Part shown: positions 60,188 through 64,000 of the stretch, in pieces
Position numbering within the stretch: position 1 is the stretch's first letter
Layout of the letters: every line of letters starts with the position of its first letter
NCBI RefSeq assembly: GCF_036330325.1
Contig: NZ_JAZDRO010000005.1
Location: 62,001 to 126,000, forward strand
DNA: 64,000 nt
DNA from: Hyphobacterium marinum
Lineage (GTDB): Bacteria > Pseudomonadota > Alphaproteobacteria > Caulobacterales > Maricaulaceae
Direction of reading: 5' to 3'
Position numbers and translations under genes: made by a program
Notes under the pieces: generated by a model
The model's input: the letters and a program-made list of their open reading frames with translations, nothing else
Databases searched by the model: none
Told to the model about the DNA's origin: nothing

Positions 60188-61057
60188 TCAGGTCAGCGAG
60201 ACATTCATGATCTTCACGCCCGGCGGCGCGGGCGGTTCGTCAGGCACGAAGAAGTCCGGCAGCAATTCCACGCCCGGCTCGACGCTGTACTGGTCGAGAT
60301 CGGTTACGCCTTCGGCGGCGAGGAAGCTGTCGTCGATGAGGAAATTGCCGGTGAATTCCGCCGCCGGCTTGGTCAGGACGCGATACGCGACATCGGCCAG
60401 GATTTCCGGCTTGCGGCAGTTGCGGAACGCCTCTTCCCCCGCGAGCACATTGGCGATGGCCGCCGTGGCGATCGCGGTACGCGGCCAGATCGCATTCGCG
60501 CCAATCCGGCCTTTGAACTCACCCGACCAGCCGAGGATGCACAGGCTCATGCCGTACTTCGCACTCGTATAGGCGACGTGCGGCGCGAACCATTTCGCGT
60601 CCATGTCGAGTGGCGGCGACAGGGCAAGAATGTGCGGGTTTTCCGCCTTCAGAAGGTGCGGCAGGCATTTCTGCGTCACCAGGAAGGTCCCGCGCGCGTT
60701 GACCTGGTGCATCAGATCCCAGCGTTTGATGGGCGTGTCGGCTGTCGACCGCGGAAAAATCGCCGAGGCATTGTTCACGACCGCATCAATGCCGCCGAAT
60801 GTCTCGACCGTCTTGGCGACAGCCGCCTCCACCGAGGCTTCGTCGCGGATGTCACAGACGATGGGCAGCGCCTTTCCACCAGCGGCTTCGACCGCCTCGG
60901 CAGCGGTATGAATGGTGCCGGCAAGCTTGGGGTGCGGCTGATCGGTTTTAGCGGCGATGACGATATTCGCGCCGTCACGTGCGCAACGTTCGGCAATCGC
61001 CAGCCCGATTCCCCGGCTTGCGCCGGTGATGAAAATGGTTTTTCCGTTCAGCCCCAT
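60188..61057 (-). CDS. short-chain dehydrogenase/reductase, HSDL2-like
   Basis: A 289-aa SDR. GASRGIGLAIAERCARDGA is the NAD(P) motif, and VVNNASAIFPRS the N-N-A-S motif. AYTSAKYGMS holds the catalytic Tyr and Lys. HILALSPPLDMDAKWF with NAIWPRTAIATAAI is specific to the hydroxysteroid dehydrogenase-like protein 2 (HSDL2) group, which acts on fatty-acyl or steroid-type substrates. A C-terminal extension (EPGVELLPDFFVPDEPP) replaces the SCP2 domain of animal HSDL2. Substrate unknown. Confidence 0.9.
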   Translation of the reverse strand: MGLNGKTIFITGASRGIGLAIAERCARDGANIVIAAKTDQPHPKLAGTIHTAAEAVEAAGGKALPIVCDIRDEASVEAAVAKTVETFGGIDAVVNNASAIFPRSTADTPIKRWDLMHQVNARGTFLVTQKCLPHLLKAENPHILALSPPLDMDAKWFAPHVAYTSAKYGMSLCILGWSGEFKGRIGANAIWPRTAIATAAIANVLAGEEAFRNCRKPEILADVAYRVLTKPAAEFTGNFLIDDSFLAAEGVTDLDQYSVEPGVELLPDFFVPDEPPAPPGVKIMNVSLT

Positions 61058-61107
61058 GGCCTCGCGACTCCCTTCTACTTAGGTCCGGGAGCCAGACTAG
61101 GGCGAAG

Positions 61108-61881
61108 TTACAGCCCGCGCCACACCCGGCCGGTCGGGCAGTAATAACCGTCTTCGTCCCGGCAGCGGTGCAGGGTGAACATCACCGTCTCGGCCCGTCC
61201 GACAATTTCCGACAGGCGGACATAACCCGGACCGCCACTGCCATTGATGCCGGGCGGAACACGGCTGTCCGTCGAGCTGTCCCGGTTGTCGCCCATGACG
61301 AAGGCATGCCCGTCCGGCACGCGGTAAGGGCCGGCATCATCGAGACCGCCGACATCCGACTGTTCGTAAATTAGGTGACTCGCGCCGTCCGGCAGCATTT
61401 CGTCATAAACCTCGACCTCGACGGTGGGGCCGCGGTGCATGCGGTAGACCCGGGTATCGACCGGCTCGCGATGGACCAGCTCGCCATTCACATAGAGACG
61501 GCCGTCGCGATAGGTGATAATGTCCCCCGGCAGGCCGATCACGCGCTTGATCAGGTTGCGGCGCGACTCCGGATTGCGAAAGACCACCACATCGCCGCGC
61601 TCCGGTGTCCGGCCCAAAATGCGCGCATTCCAGCTTTCGGGCAGGTAGTAGCCAAGCCCAAGCGGCAGCGAGTGGCGCGAATAGCCATAGGCCCATTTCG
61701 ACACCAGAACCCGGTCACCGACTTCCAGTGACGGCTGCATGCTTTCAGACGGGATGTGGAAGGGCGCGAAGATCAGCGTGACGATGAAGAACCACACGCC
61801 AGCAACCCCGGCGATAAAGCGCACGGTTTCACCCACTTCGCCGGCAGCTTTGTCCGCCATGCGCTTGAACACTGATGTCAT
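61108..61881 (-). CDS. lepB: signal peptidase I
   Basis: A 257-aa membrane serine protease that removes signal peptides from secreted proteins. An N-terminal helix (FIAGVAGVWFFIVTLIFAPF) precedes FHIPSESMQPSLEVGDRVLVSKWAYG with the nucleophile Ser in PSESM. RRNLIKRVIGLPGD holds the general-base Lys, and GDNRDSSTDSRVPP is box E. One anchor only, as in many alphaproteobacterial LepB proteins. It overlaps ybjQ by 4 bp; three minus-strand genes (62428 to 61108) form a unit. Confidence 0.95.
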   Translation of the reverse strand: MTSVFKRMADKAAGEVGETVRFIAGVAGVWFFIVTLIFAPFHIPSESMQPSLEVGDRVLVSKWAYGYSRHSLPLGLGYYLPESWNARILGRTPERGDVVVFRNPESRRNLIKRVIGLPGDIITYRDGRLYVNGELVHREPVDTRVYRMHRGPTVEVEVYDEMLPDGASHLIYEQSDVGGLDDAGPYRVPDGHAFVMGDNRDSSTDSRVPPGINGSGGPGYVRLSEIVGRAETVMFTLHRCRDEDGYYCPTGRVWRGL

Positions 61882-62192
61882 TTCAGTTTTACCGCCGTTC
61901 CATACGCCAATATCTCGGAAGTCCCTTCCATAATGGTCGATGTGGAAAAGCGGAAGGTAACGATCGCATCCGCGCCCATTTTCTCGGCGTCTGTGACCAT
62001 TCGGCCAAAGGCCTCGTCGCGCGTCTCCTCCAGAAGGCGCGTGTATTCGCTGACTTCACCGCCGACGAGATTGCGCAAGCCCGCCACGAAGTCGCGCCCG
62101 ACAAAGCGCGCCCGGACAATATTGCCCCGGGCTATGCCCAGCGTTTCGGCAATCTCCCGGCCGGGAATCTGGTCATTCATCGTAACGATCAT
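61878..62192 (-). CDS. ybjQ: YbjQ/UPF0145 family protein
   Basis: A 104-aa protein. NDQIPGREIAETLGIARGNIVRAR, VGGEVSEYTRLLEETRDEAFGRMV (two parts) and DAEKMGADAIVTFRFSTSTIM are the YbjQ signatures. The fold is a pentameric beta-alpha-beta barrel; a metal-related role has been suggested but not shown. It overlaps both neighbours by 4 bp, between a small membrane protein gene and lepB. Confidence 0.93.
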   Translation of the reverse strand: MIVTMNDQIPGREIAETLGIARGNIVRARFVGRDFVAGLRNLVGGEVSEYTRLLEETRDEAFGRMVTDAEKMGADAIVTFRFSTSTIMEGTSEILAYGTAVKLK

Positions 62193-62428
62193 GTCTTTGG
62201 CCCCTCCTGGGGCGGAGGCGGCGGGCCGGCCCGGTCAATCGCGGCGCTGTGAAACAGCAAGGCAATGCCTGCAGCAGGCACGGCAGCGACGATGATCCAG
62301 ACCAGGGCAAATGGATAGTCAAACCGCACCCCGGCCAGCCGGTCGAGCGCGACCAGGGCGACCACGGCAGCCAGACCTGATCCGGACAGCAGATAGGCCA
62401 GCCGGGTTGTGGAACGGGACAGGGACAT
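62189..62428 (-). CDS. small two-helix membrane protein
   Basis: A 79-aa protein with two hydrophobic helices (LAYLLSGSGLAAVVALVALD and YPFALVWIIVAAVPAAGIALLF) and a proline-rich C-terminal tail (RAGPPPPPQEGPKT). It overlaps ybjQ by 4 bp and so heads the ybjQ-lepB unit. No family recognised. Real by operon structure and composition. Confidence 0.65.
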   Translation of the reverse strand: MSLSRSTTRLAYLLSGSGLAAVVALVALDRLAGVRFDYPFALVWIIVAAVPAAGIALLFHSAAIDRAGPPPPPQEGPKT

Positions 62429-62503
62429 GCGGCTTTACCCTTGAATAGGAGTCAGGGCATGGTGCGGTGCAATGCCCGACATGACAAGCAGGACATAACT
62501 TCC

Positions 62504-62881
62504 ATGGCTGACTCGACGCCCGTTCCGGCAAACTCCGATCCCGGCAATGATCGGATTATCGCCTCGATAGTCTATGTGCTCTACCTGATCGGGCCAGCGA
62601 ATGGCTTCACCGTCCTGATCGGCGTCATTATCGCCTTCATGCGCAAGGACAAGGCCCCGGCCTGGCTCGCCTCGCACTACGAATTCCAGATCCGCACCGT
62701 GCTTTATGCCATCGCCCTCGTGCTGATCGCGATTATCGGCGTGTTCACCGTGATCCTGATCCCCTTGAGCTTGCTGATCTGGCTGTTGCTGGGGCTGTGG
62801 ATCGTGGTCCGGTGCGTGGTCGGCCTGATGCGGATCGTCGATGCCCGGCCCAACCCGGACCCGACGAGCTTCCTGGTCTGA
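62504..62881 (+). CDS. DUF4870-like membrane protein
   Basis: A 125-aa protein with about three helices. DRIIASIVYVLYLIGPANGFTVLIGVIIAFM is followed by RKDKAPAWLASHYEFQIRTVLYAIAL, the DUF4870 pattern with the H-(Y/F)-x-x-Q-x-x-T signature, then a C-terminal helix and ARPNPDPTSFLV. The start is ATG 62504; an upstream frame adds an unlikely 21 residues. Function unknown. Convergent with tdk, 2 bp apart. Confidence 0.8.
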   Translation: MADSTPVPANSDPGNDRIIASIVYVLYLIGPANGFTVLIGVIIAFMRKDKAPAWLASHYEFQIRTVLYAIALVLIAIIGVFTVILIPLSLLIWLLLGLWIVVRCVVGLMRIVDARPNPDPTSFLV

Positions 62882-62883
62882 GC

Positions 62884-63468
62884 CTAGCGGCCCAGCGCCT
62901 CACGCCAGTGTTTGCGGCACAGTGACTTGTAATCTGACTTTTCCACGCCGACCTGTGCCCCGGACGTAACCGCGGCCCCGGCCTTGTCACGGCGCAGATT
63001 CATCGTCGCCTTCTTGCCGCAATGGCAAATCGTGCGCGCTTCGCGCAGATCGTCGGTAATGGCGAGCAAAGCCGCCGAGCCGGGAAAAAGCGCGCCCTGA
63101 AAATCGGTCCGCAAACCGTAGCACAGGACCGGGATGCCCAGGTCGTCACCGACGCGGGCCAGCTGCCACACCTGGTCAGGGGTCAGGAATTGTGCCTCGT
63201 CGACAAAGACCGCATCAACCGTGTGTGCCGTCCTGTGGTCGCGAATGGCCTTGAACAGGTCCACATCATCGCGGAAGGCATGCGCCCCGGCGCGCAGGCC
63301 GATGCGGGATTCGATCTCGCCGGCCGGGGCCGTGGGGTCCTCGGCGTGATGGACCGAAGTCCACAACATCACCTCCATCCCGCATTCGCGATAGTTGTGG
63401 GCCGCCTGAAGCAGGATGGCCGACTTGCCCGCATTCATGGCGCTGTAGGTGAAATAGAGTTTGGACAC
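62884..63468 (-). CDS. tdk: thymidine kinase
   Basis: A 194-aa type II thymidine kinase for salvage of thymidine to dTMP. YSAMNAGKSAILLQAAHNY is the P-loop, VDAVFVDEAQFLTPDQV holds the DEAQF catalytic motif. CYGLRTDFQGALFPGSAALL is the lasso region. CHCGKKATMNLRRD followed later by LCRKHW supplies the zinc-binding cysteines. Full length. It follows the truncated acyl-CoA dehydrogenase by 34 bp on the same strand. Confidence 0.96.
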   Translation of the reverse strand: MSKLYFTYSAMNAGKSAILLQAAHNYRECGMEVMLWTSVHHAEDPTAPAGEIESRIGLRAGAHAFRDDVDLFKAIRDHRTAHTVDAVFVDEAQFLTPDQVWQLARVGDDLGIPVLCYGLRTDFQGALFPGSAALLAITDDLREARTICHCGKKATMNLRRDKAGAAVTSGAQVGVEKSDYKSLCRKHWREALGR

Positions 63469-63502
63469 GCAGATTTCCTGTCAGGTGGGGACGATGTTCC
63501 GA

Positions 63503-64000
63503 CTAGCGCGATTCCAGCGCCTCGTCCTCGGGCAGGAAATCCGCGCCCAGACGAATGGAGTCGACCAGCGCCGGCGCGGCGGTCAGCGTCGTTTCGGCAT
63601 AGAAGCGCGCAATGTCGATCCGCCCCTCGGCGAAATCCGGATCGCCCTCGCCTTCCTTCAGCCGCCGCTGCCCGGCGACCGCACCGATGGCAAGTAGCCA
63701 GCCGCCGGTGACGTCTCCCGCCAGTTTCAGGAACTCCGTCGCACCGGTCAGGCTATCGGCGCGGTCCCGGCCCGGCTTCATCAGCCATTTCGCGGCTTTC
63801 TCCAACGCGTCGGCTCCCTTCGCCAGCCGCGCACCGATCTCCGGCAGGTCGGGATTGGACGAAGTCTGGCAGTCCTCGACCGTCTGGCGGATGTCGGTCA
63901 GCAGTTCGCGGATTGGCGCACCGCCGGCCATCGCCAGCTTGCGGCCGACCAGGTCGATCGCCTGGATGCCGTTCGTACCCTCGTAGATCGGGGCGATGCG
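63503..64000 (-). CDS. acyl-CoA dehydrogenase, C-terminal part (truncated by window edge)
   Basis: The frame is open to the right edge. The first visible residues are RIAPIYEGTNGIQAIDLVGRKL, the acyl-CoA dehydrogenase helix with the catalytic Glu (YEGTNGIQ). They are followed by a helical C-terminal extension (LTDIRQTVEDCQTSSNP... to LPEDEALESR), as in the larger AcdA/DUF1974-like subgroup with an extra domain. The visible part is about 165 aa; the N-terminal domain lies outside the window. It oxidises acyl-CoA with FAD in beta-oxidation. Confidence 0.93.
   Translation of the reverse strand, partial: RIAPIYEGTNGIQAIDLVGRKLAMAGGAPIRELLTDIRQTVEDCQTSSNPDLPEIGARLAKGADALEKAAKWLMKPGRDRADSLTGATEFLKLAGDVTGGWLLAIGAVAGQRRLKEGEGDPDFAEGRIDIARFYAETTLTAAPALVDSIRLGADFLPEDEALESR

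Noticed and set aside
58883..61144. 753-aa plus-strand open frame opposite SET, exported and SDR genes
   Set aside because: Crosses three well-supported minus-strand genes and shows no recognisable domain.

Overview
The window is high-G+C DNA from an alphaproteobacterium, most likely in or near the Caulobacterales/Maricaulales (Maricaulis/Hyphomonadaceae-like). This is inferred from family content: a GTA-style terminase pair, two DUF2336 proteins, DUF1491, DUF5330, DUF6456 next to a DnaA-domain-IV-only protein, a PleC/DivJ-like histidine kinase, a large TonB/ExbB/ExbD/DUF3450 cluster and an Mrp antiporter operon. Nothing in the window fixes the species. Coding density is about 90 percent, and many neighbouring genes share 4-bp ATGA/GTGA overlaps.

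Layout. 1-750: edge of a phage/GTA packaging module (large and small terminase). 865-16180: core genes, including a PBP1A peptidoglycan synthase, a NaChBac-type voltage-gated channel with an unusual filter, a DUF1491-RF3-MscS operon, a BcsB-like exported protein, a membrane histidine kinase, SufE, and the DnaA-IV/DUF6456 operon. 16290-18024: a small lower-G+C islet bounded by an 18-bp direct repeat, carrying a NYN-domain nuclease behind a structured RNA/terminator, a protein with a HEPN-type R-x4-H motif, and one or two tiny genes. 18016-25696: a ten-gene Mrp/Mbh-like cation/proton antiporter operon on the minus strand. 25864-31128: DUF2336, MFS exporter, MsrB, S9 peptidase. 31206-37834: TonB energisation cluster with two TonB, two ExbD, two ExbB-type proteins, a TPR protein and DUF3450. 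38353-38625: tRNA-Gln(TTG) and tRNA-Pro(CGG).

38742-50638: SppA, DUF3667, an oligopeptide ABC importer split around a tandem pair of exported paralogues, an ATP-grasp-like protein, PdxH, a mini J-domain protein and chorismate synthase. 50726-52860: two exported glycine-zipper proteins, one with about 22 RGG tripeptides. 52876-57059: an isoprenoid operon xseB-csaA-ispA-dxs-tlyA. 57143-64000: histidine phosphatase, an HDAC-family deacetylase beside a SET-domain protein, an exported protein, an SDR, a LepB-YbjQ operon, DUF4870, thymidine kinase, and the 3' part of an acyl-CoA dehydrogenase running off the right edge.

The strongest candidate for something new is the islet at 16290-18024. It has two putative RNA-targeting proteins (NYN and HEPN-like), att-like repeats placed exactly at the 3' end of an antiporter gene, and a two-hairpin leader RNA whose U-tract contains the likely start codon of the NYN gene. 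The other leading items are the TLEGWAMD channel filter, the secreted RGG protein, and the SET/deacetylase pair.
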